Source: Dermatobacter hominis
Lineage (GTDB): Bacteria > Actinomycetota > Acidimicrobiia > Acidimicrobiales > Microtrichaceae
Direction: 5' to 3'
Length of the DNA: 64,000 bases
Assembly: GCF_020715685.1 (NCBI RefSeq)
Contig: NZ_CP085840.1
Span: 3,224,001-3,288,000 of the forward strand
The position numbers and the translations under genes were made by a program. The notes below the pieces were generated by a model, which saw nothing but the letters and a program-made list of their open reading frames with translations, had not been told where the DNA came from and ran no database searches. This document shows positions 15,235-23,209 of this stretch, piece by piece. Numbering within the stretch: position 1 is the first letter of the stretch; each line of letters begins with the position of its first letter.

Positions 15235-16836
15235 TCAGGAGCGGGCCGTGATGCGGTGGAGCCGGTGGGCCACGCCCTTGAGCTCCTTGTGCAGGCCGAC
15301 GAACTCCTGGTGGCGGTCCTGGTAGAGGGCGGCGGCGTCGGGATCGGGCCGGAACACCCGGTCGACCGTGGCGCACGCGGCGACGTCGCGGACGTCGAGG
15401 CGCCCGGTGACGAGCCCCGCGAACAGCGCCGCGCCCCGCACGTTGGCGACCAGCGGCTGGGCGACGCGGTGCACCGGCCGCCCGATGACGTCGGCGTGGA
15501 TCTGGCACCACACGTCGGACTGGGCGCCCCCGCCGATGCCGCGCAGGTCGACGATCGGGTGCTTCAGCACCTGCTCCGACACCTCGAGCAGCCAGCGGAT
15601 CTGGTGGGCCACGCCCTCGAGCACGGCCCGGACCATCTGCGGCCGCCCGGCGTCGATGCCGATGTTGAGGAAGGCGGCGCGGACCGCGGTGTCGGCGTTC
15701 GGGGAGCGCATCCCCTTCAGCCACGGGGCGAACATGACGCCGTCGGCGCCGGGCGCCACCTTCGACGCCAGGTCGTCGAGGTCCTTGAGGGTCGGCGTCG
15801 CCCCGGGCGTCAGGCCGTCGTCGGGCGCCACCACCATGTCGAGCAGCCACTCCATGCTGGCGCCGCCGCAGTCGTGGTTGTTGACCAGCACGTACTGGCC
15901 CTCGAGGGCGGCGGGGAACGTCGCCATCTGGTTCATCAGCGACGTGCGCTTGGTGTGCGTGTGGCACCCGACCCAGGCCGAGGTGCTGATCGACAGGTGG
16001 CCGTGGAAGTCGGTGACCGCACCCGATCCGAGCGTCGCGGCGTGCAGGTCGGGGAGCCCGGTGACGACCGGCGTCCCGGCCGGGATGCCGAGCTCGTCGG
16101 CGACGTCGGGGAGCACCCCGCCGACGACCGAGCGGATGGGGCGCAGCGGCGGCAGCCGGTCGATGTCGGTGCCCGCGTACCGGGCGAGCAGCGGGTCGTA
16201 GGACACCGCGTCGAGCACGCGGTTGTCGGTGAGGAAGCTGGCCAGCATCGACGCCTGGCTCGCGGCCACCTCGCCGGTGAGACGCAGGTTGAGGAAGTCG
16301 ACCGGCTCCATGAAGTGGGCGGTCCGGGCGTACACGTCGGGCTGCTCGTGGCGGATCCACAGCCGCTGGCCCATCGGGTCGTTGCCGAGGGGGCTGGGCG
16401 CGCCGCCGGTCCGGCGGATGAACTCGACGACGACGCGGGGGCGGTAGCCCTCGACCGCGAGCGTGCCGCCCAGCTGGCGCGCCGCGAGCTTCCGGGCCCG
16501 CTGGTCGAGCCAGAGGATGCAGTCGCCGACCGGCTGGCCGTCCGCGCCGACCGGCACGGTGGACCCCCACTGGCCGGTGCACGCGACGGCGACGATCTGG
16601 TCGGCTCGGGCCGTGCCGCGCTCCGACAGCAGCTGCGCGGAGGCCACGACCGCGTCCCACCACTCGGTCGCGTCCTCGACGGCGCTCCCGTCGGGGCCGG
16701 TCCGGATGGTCACGCGGCGGTGGTCGTGGTCGAGCACCTCGCCGGCGAGCGACACGTACGAGGTCTTCGGCCCGCCGGTGCCCAGGTCGATCGCGAGGAC
16801 GACCTGCTGGTGGTGGTCGGTGGTCGGGCCGGTCAC
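15235..16836 (-). CDS. FGGY-family carbohydrate kinase
   Basis: A 533-residue sugar kinase of the FGGY family (xylulokinase/gluconokinase-like fold), phosphorylating a sugar or polyol with ATP in the cytoplasm. VLAIDLGTGGPKTSYV (about 13-28) is the phosphate-1 loop of the actin-like ATPase fold, VACTGQWGSTVPV (about 85-97) and WLDQRA follow, and DLRGIGGGAQSDVWCQIHADV (about 400-420) is the C-terminal ATP-binding block. The GTG start overlaps the upstream acetyltransferase stop (GTGA), so start and coupling agree. No sugar transporter is adjacent, so the substrate is open. Confidence 0.88.
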   Translation of the reverse strand: MTGPTTDHHQQVVLAIDLGTGGPKTSYVSLAGEVLDHDHRRVTIRTGPDGSAVEDATEWWDAVVASAQLLSERGTARADQIVAVACTGQWGSTVPVGADGQPVGDCILWLDQRARKLAARQLGGTLAVEGYRPRVVVEFIRRTGGAPSPLGNDPMGQRLWIRHEQPDVYARTAHFMEPVDFLNLRLTGEVAASQASMLASFLTDNRVLDAVSYDPLLARYAGTDIDRLPPLRPIRSVVGGVLPDVADELGIPAGTPVVTGLPDLHAATLGSGAVTDFHGHLSISTSAWVGCHTHTKRTSLMNQMATFPAALEGQYVLVNNHDCGGASMEWLLDMVVAPDDGLTPGATPTLKDLDDLASKVAPGADGVMFAPWLKGMRSPNADTAVRAAFLNIGIDAGRPQMVRAVLEGVAHQIRWLLEVSEQVLKHPIVDLRGIGGGAQSDVWCQIHADVIGRPVHRVAQPLVANVRGAALFAGLVTGRLDVRDVAACATVDRVFRPDPDAAALYQDRHQEFVGLHKELKGVAHRLHRITARS

Positions 16837-17141
16837 GCGATCAGGTCCCGGTCGTCCGGGTGCTCGTCGAGCCAGGACCGGACGAACGGGCACGTCGGGA
16901 TCAGCTTGCCGCTGCGGGAGCGGATGTCCTCGAGCACGGCGGGCACGAGCACCGACCCGAGCCCACGGCCCCGGTGGTCGCGCTCGATCACCGTGTGCTG
17001 GAGGTCCCGGAGCAGCGCCGGCGGATCCGCGTCGCCGTCCTCGACCGGGCGGTCCGTGTACGTCACGTAGCCGAGCAGCTCACCGTCCTCGAGCAGCTCG
17101 TACCGGTGCATCGCCTCGACGTCCACGACCTCCATCGCCAT
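16833..17141 (-). CDS. small GNAT-like N-acetyltransferase (NATD1/YjdJ type)
   Basis: A 102-residue protein of the GCN5-related NATD1/YjdJ family. RYELLEDGELLGYVTYT is the N-terminal sheet, VIERDHRGRGLGSVLVPAVL contains the acetyl-CoA loop (RGRGLGS), and the C-terminal IPTCPFVRSWLDEHPD is the diagnostic CPFV...HP ending of this subgroup. The acceptor substrate is unknown. TAGCGT on the minus strand (17155-17150) is eight bases before ATG 17141. It is coupled to the sugar kinase by a four-base overlap. Confidence 0.88.
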   Translation of the reverse strand: MAMEVVDVEAMHRYELLEDGELLGYVTYTDRPVEDGDADPPALLRDLQHTVIERDHRGRGLGSVLVPAVLEDIRSRSGKLIPTCPFVRSWLDEHPDDRDLIA

Positions 17142-17192
17142 GGCGCGACACGCTACTTCCGGGGCCGGGGACCGGCCCCATGCGGGGTCGGG

Positions 17193-18362
17193 TCAGGGCA
17201 GGGCCATGCGGACGATCCGCTTCACCACCGAGCCGAACTGTCGGGGGAGCGAGCCGGTCACGTACGGCAGCCCGAACCGCTCGCAGGCGTCGCGCACCTT
17301 CGGGGCGATCTCCGCGTAGCGGTTGCTCGGGAGGTCGGGGAACAGGTGGTGCTCGATCTGGTGGCTGAGGTTGCCGGTCATGAGGTGCATGAGCCGGCCA
17401 CCCGAGATGTTGGCGGAGCCGATCACCTGGCGGACGTACCAGCCGTTGCGGTCCTCGGCGACGACGTCGTCGACGGTGAACGTGGGCACCGGCCCCGGGA
17501 AGTGTCCGCAGAAGATGACCGTGAACGCCCAGACGTTGCGGACCAGGTTGGCGGTCATGTTGCCGGCCAGCACCGGCAGGAAGAACGGCCCGGCCAGGAG
17601 CGGGTAGGCGACGTAGTCCTTGAGCACCTGCTTGCGCGCCTTCTCGGCGACCTCGTCGAGGCGGGCACGTGAGACCTCGGGGTCGGCGCGGCCGTTGAGC
17701 AGCCGCTCGACCTCGACGTCGTGGAGCGCGACCCCCCACTGGAACAGGCAGGCGAGCACCGCGGCGTACACGGGCTGGGCCAGGTACACCGGGTGCCACT
17801 TCTGGTCGGGCGTGATGCGCAGCAGGCCGTAGCCGACGTCACGGTCCTTGTGGAGCACGTTGGTCCAGACGTGGTGGATCTGGTTGTGGGTGTGCTTCCA
17901 CTGCTCGGACGGGCAGGTGTTGTCCCACTCCCAGGTCGTCGAGTGGATCTCGGGGTCGCGCATCCAGTCCCACTGGCCGTGCATGACGTTGTGGCCGAGC
18001 TCCATGTTCTCGAGGATCTTGGCCGTGGCGAGCATGGTCGTCCCGGCGATCCAGGCCGGCGGGAGGATGCCGGCGAACAGCGCCAGGCGACCGGCGGCCT
18101 CGAGTCGCCGCTGCAGCCGGATGATGCGGTGGACGTAGGCGGCGTCGTCGGCGCCGCGCGAGGCGAGGATCTCCTGGCGCAGGCGGTCCATCTCCTCGCC
18201 GAAGGCCGCGATCTCCTCGGCGGTCAGGCCGGACGGCCCGGGGTGTGCCGGATCGGGCGCGGCGACGGCGTCGGCGGACGCGGCCGGACCCGCCTCGGTC
18301 AGGAGATCGGTGGCGGGCCGGTCCTCGGGACCGTCCACTTCGGTGCGCATGACGGCGACCAT
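17193..18362 (-). CDS. membrane fatty acid desaturase (DesA3-like)
   Basis: A 389-residue integral membrane diiron desaturase. The three His boxes are present: HNVMHGQWDW (HxxxH), HTHNQIHHVWTN (HxxHH) and HQIEHHLFPDLPSNRY (HxxHH near the C-terminus, about 330). The arrangement and the HHLFPDLPSNRY ending match the group of mycobacterial DesA3, a NADPH-dependent stearoyl-CoA desaturase that takes electrons from a dedicated reductase. That partner is encoded 22 bases upstream. The N-terminal 60 residues are Ala/Asp-rich and probably disordered. GAGGAGG precedes ATG 18362. It is expected to introduce a double bond into acyl-CoA or phospholipid acyl chains. Confidence 0.9.
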   Translation of the reverse strand: MVAVMRTEVDGPEDRPATDLLTEAGPAASADAVAAPDPAHPGPSGLTAEEIAAFGEEMDRLRQEILASRGADDAAYVHRIIRLQRRLEAAGRLALFAGILPPAWIAGTTMLATAKILENMELGHNVMHGQWDWMRDPEIHSTTWEWDNTCPSEQWKHTHNQIHHVWTNVLHKDRDVGYGLLRITPDQKWHPVYLAQPVYAAVLACLFQWGVALHDVEVERLLNGRADPEVSRARLDEVAEKARKQVLKDYVAYPLLAGPFFLPVLAGNMTANLVRNVWAFTVIFCGHFPGPVPTFTVDDVVAEDRNGWYVRQVIGSANISGGRLMHLMTGNLSHQIEHHLFPDLPSNRYAEIAPKVRDACERFGLPYVTGSLPRQFGSVVKRIVRMALP

Positions 18363-18384
18363 GGGTGCCTCCTCGGGGTGGGGG

Positions 18385-19539
18385 TCAGATGTCGATCTCG
18401 GCGTCGCCGACGGGTGCGGCGACGCAGATCTGGACGTGGGTGCCCGGTTCGCACTCGGTGCGCCCGTCGCGCATGTCGACGACGGTGCCCGAGCGCAGGG
18501 GGACGACGCAGCGGCGGCAGACGCCCATGCGGCACCCGCTGATCGGGTCGAGCCCGGCCTCCTCGGCCAGGTCGAGCACGGTGCGGGTGCCGTCGGACGC
18601 GACGCTCGCGCCGGACCGGCCGAACGTCAGCGTGCCCTCGACCGCGCCACCGGCCGGGGCCACGCTGGGCGTGAACCGCTCGACGTGCAGCGGGAGGGCG
18701 TCGGGCGTCGTGGCGGTGTGCTCGTCCCACACCGACGTGACGGCGTCGACGAGCGGTCGGGGCCCGCAGGCCCACGCCTCGCGCTCGCGCCAGTCGGGGC
18801 ACAGCTCGTCGAGTCGGGCGGCGGTGATCTCGAGCTCGGGCGGCGGTGCCCCGGTCCCGGTGGTCACGAGGTGGAGCCGCAGCCCCGGCCGGCGGCGCCC
18901 GATGGCGTGCAGCTCGTCGGTGAAGAGCGACTCCTCGGGCGTCGGGGCGTGGTGGACCAGGACGACGTCGTCGAGGGTGCCGTCGCGCTCCACGCCGGCG
19001 TCCATCGCCCGGACCATCCCGATCACGGGCGTGAGGCCGCTGCCGCCGGTGACCATGAGCATGCGGCGGGGGCCGGTGGCCGCCGGCGGGTCGGCGAGCG
19101 TGAAGTCGCCGTCGGGCCCGTCGAGGTGCACGACGTCGCCCGGGCGGGCGACGCGGACGAGGTGGTTGGAGACGACGCCGTCGGGGACCGCCTGGACCGT
19201 GATCGTGATGCGGTCGCCGGCCCGGCCGGGCAGCGTGGCGAGGGTGGGCGGCGACGTGATCGAGTAGCAGCGGTGGTGGCGGACGCCGTCGACGTCGACG
19301 CCGACCGACACCCACTGACCGGGCCGGTGCGGCTGCCAGCCGGGCCCGGGCCGGAGCACGACGGTGGCGGCCCTGGGCGACTCGGGCACGACGGCCTCGA
19401 CCTCGGCGCGGACGCCGGTGCCGGCCGCGAGCGGGTCGACCAGACGCCGGTAGGAGCCGGCGGGGGCCGGCCACGTGAGCACCGCAGACAGGCGCTGCAG
19501 GGCGGACCGGACGGAGGGAGGGGCGGCTGCCGTCGCCAT
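18385..19539 (-). CDS. ferredoxin reductase with C-terminal 2Fe-2S domain (desaturase partner)
   Basis: A 384-residue electron-transfer protein. After about 40 residues comes a ferredoxin-reductase-type FAD domain (HRCYSITSPP, about 89-98), then the NAD(P)H domain (MLMVTGGSGLTPVIGM, about 160-175, and WACGPRPLVDAV), and finally a plant-type ferredoxin domain with CRMGVCRRC (about 337-345) and a last Cys in QICVA. This is the organisation of Rv3230c, which feeds electrons to DesA3 in mycobacteria. It is first in the operon with the desaturase. TAAGTT six bases before ATG 19539 and TTGACC 17 bases further upstream make a near-ideal promoter overlapped by a palindrome. Confidence 0.9.
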   Translation of the reverse strand: MATAAAPPSVRSALQRLSAVLTWPAPAGSYRRLVDPLAAGTGVRAEVEAVVPESPRAATVVLRPGPGWQPHRPGQWVSVGVDVDGVRHHRCYSITSPPTLATLPGRAGDRITITVQAVPDGVVSNHLVRVARPGDVVHLDGPDGDFTLADPPAATGPRRMLMVTGGSGLTPVIGMVRAMDAGVERDGTLDDVVLVHHAPTPEESLFTDELHAIGRRRPGLRLHLVTTGTGAPPPELEITAARLDELCPDWREREAWACGPRPLVDAVTSVWDEHTATTPDALPLHVERFTPSVAPAGGAVEGTLTFGRSGASVASDGTRTVLDLAEEAGLDPISGCRMGVCRRCVVPLRSGTVVDMRDGRTECEPGTHVQICVAAPVGDAEIDI

Positions 19540-19545
19540 GAGGTG

Positions 19546-19585
19546 AACTTACCGGGGGTAACAAACTCGGTCAACAGTCGTTCAC
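19546..19585 (-). promoter_or_regulatory. reductase-desaturase promoter with probable TetR operator
   Basis: On the minus strand TTGACC (19574-19569), a 17-base spacer and TAAGTT (19551-19546) form a strong sigma-A promoter firing at or next to ATG 19539. The -35 box lies inside an imperfect palindrome, GTCAAC-AGTC-GTTCAC (19570-19585), which resembles my recollection of the FabR/DesT operator type. A second small palindrome, TTACC-GGG-GGTAA (19549-19561), covers part of the -10 box. The TetR gene reads away on the other strand. Repression of the desaturase operon is inferred. Confidence 0.65.
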
Positions 19586-19626
19586 TGAAACCGGCCGGTC
19601 GCCTGTCACAACGGTACGGTGGGCGG

Positions 19627-20379
19627 GTGACGCAGCGCTCGAGGGAGCAACCTTCCCGCGAACAGGGTGGACCAGCACCGCTCGGGACCGGGGCCGCACC
19701 GGTGCGGCGGGGTGACGGCCCGGCGCAGGACGAGGCCGCCCCGCCGAGGCCGAGGGCCGAGCCGAGGGAGCGCCAGAAGGCGCGGACGCGGCGGGCGATC
19801 CTCGACGCGGCGCTGCGGCTCCTCGGTGGCGAGCGCAGCTTCACGAGCCTGAGCCTGCGGGAGCTCACGAAGGAGGCGGGGCTGTCGCCGGCCGCCTTCT
19901 ACCGGCACTTCGACACCATGGAGGCGCTCGGGCTCGCGCTCGTCGACGAGTCCTTCGCGACCCTCCGGCGCACGATGCGCGACATCCGGACCGAACCGGC
20001 GGGCACCTCGCACCTGGTCCGGACGTCGGTCGACACGTTCCTCGGCTACGTGCTGACCCACGAGGAGCACTTCCGCTTCATCGCGAAGGAGCGCTACGGC
20101 GGGTCCACCACGCTCCGGACGGCCATCCGCCAGGAGGTGCGGCTGTTCACCAGCGAGCTCGCGACCGACCTGGCCCGGTGGGCGACGCTCACGTCGGTCA
20201 GCACAGGCGACCTGCAACTCCTCGCCGGCCTGGTCGTGCAGGCGGTGATGTTCGCGACCGAGCTCACGCTCGACACCGACCCCGACGACGACGAGCGGCT
20301 CGCGGCGATCGCCGACGACGCGACCCGTCAGCTGCTCATGGTGCTGGTCGGGATGGATCGCTGGCGCTCGGAGAGCTGA
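19627..20379 (+). CDS. TetR-family regulator, FabR/DesT-like
   Basis: A 250-residue regulator. The first 50 residues are Pro/Arg-rich and probably disordered; the TetR helix-turn-helix lies at about 60-105 (RRAILDAALRLLGG ... LSLRELTKEAGLSPAAFYRHF). The C-terminal domain, with THEEHFRFIAKERYGGS and LVVQAVMFATELTLDTD, resembles FabR-type regulators that sense acyl-CoA unsaturation. TACGGT (19615-19620) six bases before GTG 19627 supports the start. It is divergent from the reductase/desaturase operon, with a palindrome in the shared region, so it probably tunes membrane unsaturation. Its last 44 bases overlap the end of the antiporter gene on the other strand. Confidence 0.85.
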   Translation: MTQRSREQPSREQGGPAPLGTGAAPVRRGDGPAQDEAAPPRPRAEPRERQKARTRRAILDAALRLLGGERSFTSLSLRELTKEAGLSPAAFYRHFDTMEALGLALVDESFATLRRTMRDIRTEPAGTSHLVRTSVDTFLGYVLTHEEHFRFIAKERYGGSTTLRTAIRQEVRLFTSELATDLARWATLTSVSTGDLQLLAGLVVQAVMFATELTLDTDPDDDERLAAIADDATRQLLMVLVGMDRWRSES

Positions 20380-21559
20380 CGTCGGACCGCTCGTCCGGTC
20401 GCTCGCCGAGCACCGCGAACCCGACGATCGGCAGCACCAGCACCGAGAGCATGCCCGCCCCCACGAGCGCGGCCGCGTTGCTCGGGCGCATGTCCTTCGT
20501 CTCGAGCCCGATCTGGGTGATCACGACGAGCAGCGGCAGGGTCGTCGACTGCAGGACGCCGAGCGCGACGCGCTGCCGCGTCGGGAGCGTGCGCCGGTAG
20601 ACGACCATCGCCGGCAGCCCCCGCACCACGAGGAACAGCGCGAGGAAGAGCGGTACGCGGGCGGCGACGTCCCAGCTGGAGGTCAGGGCGTCGAGGTCGA
20701 ACTGCATCCCGCTGACGATGAAGAACACGGGGATCAGGAACCCGAAGCCGATCGACTGGAGCTTCGTCCCGAGCAGCTTGGACTGGTCCGGCGGGAACAG
20801 CACGCGGCCGATGAGCCCGGCCGCGAACGCCCCGAGCAGCATGTCGAGGCCCAGGTGGACGGCGACGACGACCATGGCCGTCGTCAGGAGGATGACCACG
20901 CGGACCGGGAGCTGCGAGGAGCTCTCGAGGTGCCGTTCCATCACCTCGACGAACCGTGGGGGCCGCGGCCGCTCCACGATCCACGCCAGCCCGAGCGCCA
21001 GCAGCACGAAGACGATGAGCAGGAGCCCCTCGGTCGTCGGGCTCGAGGTCCCCAGGAAGATCGTCACCGCCAGCACCGGTCCGAACTCGCCGACCGCGCC
21101 GGCCGACACCAGGAGGTCCCCGAAGCGGGTGCCGACCAGCCCCCGGTCCTGGAGCATAGGCAGCAGGGTGCCGATGGCGGTGGTGGTGAGCGCCAGGCCG
21201 ATCAGGAGCTCCGACAGCACGAAGCCCGTGGCGACGAGCACGCCGGCGACGCCGAGGCCGAGCACGACGGTCACCACCCAGCCGGTCGCGGCGCGGTTGA
21301 ACGGCTCGCCCTTGATGCGGCGGAGGTCGAGCTCGTAGCCGGCGACGTAGAAGAGGAAGGCGAGGCCGAGCGTGCTGAGGCCGTCGACGAACCCGTCCAC
21401 CTCGGCCAGGCCGAGGACGGCCGGGCCGATCACGATGCCGAGCAGCAGCTCGAACAGGACGCTCGGGATCCGCCACCGCGCCACGAGCTCGGACAGCACC
21501 GGGGCGAGGACGGCGGCGAGGGCGATCAGCAGCAGGCTCGTCGCGGTCTCGCCGGTCAC
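20336..21559 (-). CDS. cation:proton antiporter (CPA2/Kef type)
   Basis: A 407-residue membrane protein with about 11-12 hydrophobic segments throughout, belonging to the Na+/H+ or K+/H+ exchanger family. FELLLGIVIGPAVLGL (about 37-52) is the typical first-repeat motif; the second repeat carries GLDMLLGAFAAGLIGR (about 208-223). No RCK/TrkA-N domain follows the transport domain, which distinguishes it from full-length KefB/C. It probably exports K+ or Na+ for protons. TAGTCT on the minus strand six bases before GTG 21559 supports the start. It converges with and overlaps the TetR gene by 44 bases. Confidence 0.87.
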   Translation of the reverse strand: MTGETATSLLLIALAAVLAPVLSELVARWRIPSVLFELLLGIVIGPAVLGLAEVDGFVDGLSTLGLAFLFYVAGYELDLRRIKGEPFNRAATGWVVTVVLGLGVAGVLVATGFVLSELLIGLALTTTAIGTLLPMLQDRGLVGTRFGDLLVSAGAVGEFGPVLAVTIFLGTSSPTTEGLLLIVFVLLALGLAWIVERPRPPRFVEVMERHLESSSQLPVRVVILLTTAMVVVAVHLGLDMLLGAFAAGLIGRVLFPPDQSKLLGTKLQSIGFGFLIPVFFIVSGMQFDLDALTSSWDVAARVPLFLALFLVVRGLPAMVVYRRTLPTRQRVALGVLQSTTLPLLVVITQIGLETKDMRPSNAAALVGAGMLSVLVLPIVGFAVLGERPDERSDVSSPSASDPSRPAP

Positions 21560-21632
21560 GGCGAGAGACTAGGTGCGGCGCCGCCGGCCGCCCGGCCCGC
21601 GGCGACCGTGGTCGGTCCCGGGTGGACGCTCG

Positions 21633-22361
21633 TCAGTACGGATCGTTGACGGTGCTCGTGTCCGAGCTGCTCGCCGTCCAGGTGATGCCGGTGCCCTCGA
21701 CGTCGGTGATCGTCACCCGCAGCTGGGAGTCGTTGGTGTCGAGGTCGCGGACGTTGAAGCTCGCCACGCCCGAGGAGCTGGTCGTGACCTCGAGCGCCGA
21801 GCTGACCGTCACCCACCGCTTCTCGGCACTGTCGTAGCGCTCGACCTTCAGCGTCACGGTCGCGCCCGACACGGCCTTGCCGTTCGCCTTGACGGTGACC
21901 GTCCCGTCGACCTCCCAGTAGTTCTTGCCGCGGTTCTTGTAGGTGCCGGTCGTGAGGGCGGGCGCCGTGGTGGTCGCCTTCGGGATGGTCGTCGTGGTCG
22001 TCGGCGGCTTCGTCGTCGTGGTGGTGGGCGGTGTCGTCGTCGTGGTGGTCGGCGGCCTGGTCGTGGTGGTGGTCGGCGGGGTCGTGGTGGTGGTGGTCGT
22101 CGTGGTCGTCGTCGTCGTGGTGGTGGTCGTGGTCGACTCCTCCTCGTCCGGCGCGGTCGTGGTGGACCTCGGGGAGGCGACGCCGGCGGCCACGGTGCCC
22201 ATCTCGGTCTTGGCCGTGTCGTTCAGGAACGAGATGCCGCCCCAGGCGGGGAGGATGAAGACGGCGACGATGACGGCGTACTCGACGAGGGTCGCCCCTC
22301 GCTCGTCGGCCGTGGCCCGGGCGCGGAGGCGGCCGGAGAGTGCAGCGCGGATCCCACTCAT
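21633..22361 (-). CDS. Flp-type pilin with Thr-rich stalk and C-terminal Ig-like domain
   Basis: A 242-residue unusual pilin. RGATLVEYAVIVAVFILPAW (about 21-40) is a class III/Flp prepilin sequence: basic leader, Gly-22 cleavage site and Glu at +5 of the mature protein. Normal Flp pilins end near residue 60; here a stalk of nearly pure Thr with Pro spacers (about 67-138) leads to a domain of about 100 residues (NYWEVDGTVTVKANGKAVSG, then TVTLKVERYD) with the pattern of a bacterial Ig/CnaB-like beta-sandwich. It could be a tip or minor pilin displaying a binding domain. CAGACT seven bases before ATG 22361 fits the leaderless pattern. No tad assembly genes are in the window. Confidence 0.75.
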   Translation of the reverse strand: MSGIRAALSGRLRARATADERGATLVEYAVIVAVFILPAWGGISFLNDTAKTEMGTVAAGVASPRSTTTAPDEEESTTTTTTTTTTTTTTTTTTPPTTTTTRPPTTTTTTPPTTTTTKPPTTTTTIPKATTTAPALTTGTYKNRGKNYWEVDGTVTVKANGKAVSGATVTLKVERYDSAEKRWVTVSSALEVTTSSSGVASFNVRDLDTNDSQLRVTITDVEGTGITWTASSSDTSTVNDPY

Positions 22362-22462
22362 GGGATCCAGTCTGAGGGGCGTTCGGTTCGCCGCACATGA
22401 GCCGTCCAGACGTTCGCAGTGAGCCGTTGGGCCTACAGTCCGCCCGATGGAAGCGACGAGCG

Positions 22463-23209
22463 ATGGACGATCGGGACTGGGGCGAGCTCGACGGGGTCGC
22501 GATCCGGTTCCCGATGGTCGTCGAGGAGATGCGATCGGCCACGCTGACCTTCACCGTGCCGATCGGCCCGGCCCGGGCCCTCCTGCCCGGCGACGCCTTC
22601 GAGGTGCTCGAGGTGGCGCCCGATCGGGCGATGCTGGTGATCGCCCTGTGCGACTACGTCCGCAACCCGTGGGGCGACTACGACGAGGTGAACCTCGGCC
22701 TGCTCGTGCACCCGGTCGGTCACCCCGAGCTGGCCGGCGCGTTCCAGTGGCGGATGCCGGTCGACCAGGAGTTCACGTGCAAGGCGGGCAACCTCGTGAT
22801 GGGCCTGCCCAAGACCGTCGAGGACCTGACGTTCGACTACTCGGCCGGGCCCGGCGAGGGCACCGTGACCGTGCGCCTCGTGATGTCGGACGAGCCCGCG
22901 GGATCGACGACGCTCCTCGTCCGCCTGCCGCGGCCGTCGGTCGAGGGCGTGGAGCCGGCGGTCGAGTCGGCCACGACGTACTCGTACCTCGACGGCGTGC
23001 CGATGTCGCTCGGGCTCGACATGCAGCTGCCACCCGTGCCGGTGGATCCGTCGGAGGTCGAGATCGAGCTCGGGCGCGGCGCGCTCGCCGAGGAGCTGCG
23101 CAGCCTCGGGCTGCCCGCCACCGCCGACCTGGCGCTCTGGGGCGAGGGGCTCGGCGCCACGTTCCAGGTGCCCCGCTCGATCACCGAGCGCGTCGAGGCC
23201 GGTTCGTGA
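22463..23209 (+). CDS. acetoacetate decarboxylase-like protein
   Basis: A 248-residue protein of the acetoacetate decarboxylase superfamily. FRWRM-like strand VDQEFTCKAGNLVMGLPKTV (about 100-120) includes the GxPK sequence whose Lys forms the Schiff base in true decarboxylases; DYVRNPWGDYDEVNLGL (about 62-78) is the earlier conserved block. Members also include aldol-type and lactone-related enzymes, so decarboxylation is not assured. TACAGT (22434-22439) predicts transcription from about 22447; GGAAG then serves as a weak ribosome site for ATG 22463. The ATG at 22447 is in another frame. The stop overlaps the next start (GTGA), so it is coupled to the MDR reductase. Confidence 0.75.
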   Translation: MDDRDWGELDGVAIRFPMVVEEMRSATLTFTVPIGPARALLPGDAFEVLEVAPDRAMLVIALCDYVRNPWGDYDEVNLGLLVHPVGHPELAGAFQWRMPVDQEFTCKAGNLVMGLPKTVEDLTFDYSAGPGEGTVTVRLVMSDEPAGSTTLLVRLPRPSVEGVEPAVESATTYSYLDGVPMSLGLDMQLPPVPVDPSEVEIELGRGALAEELRSLGLPATADLALWGEGLGATFQVPRSITERVEAGS

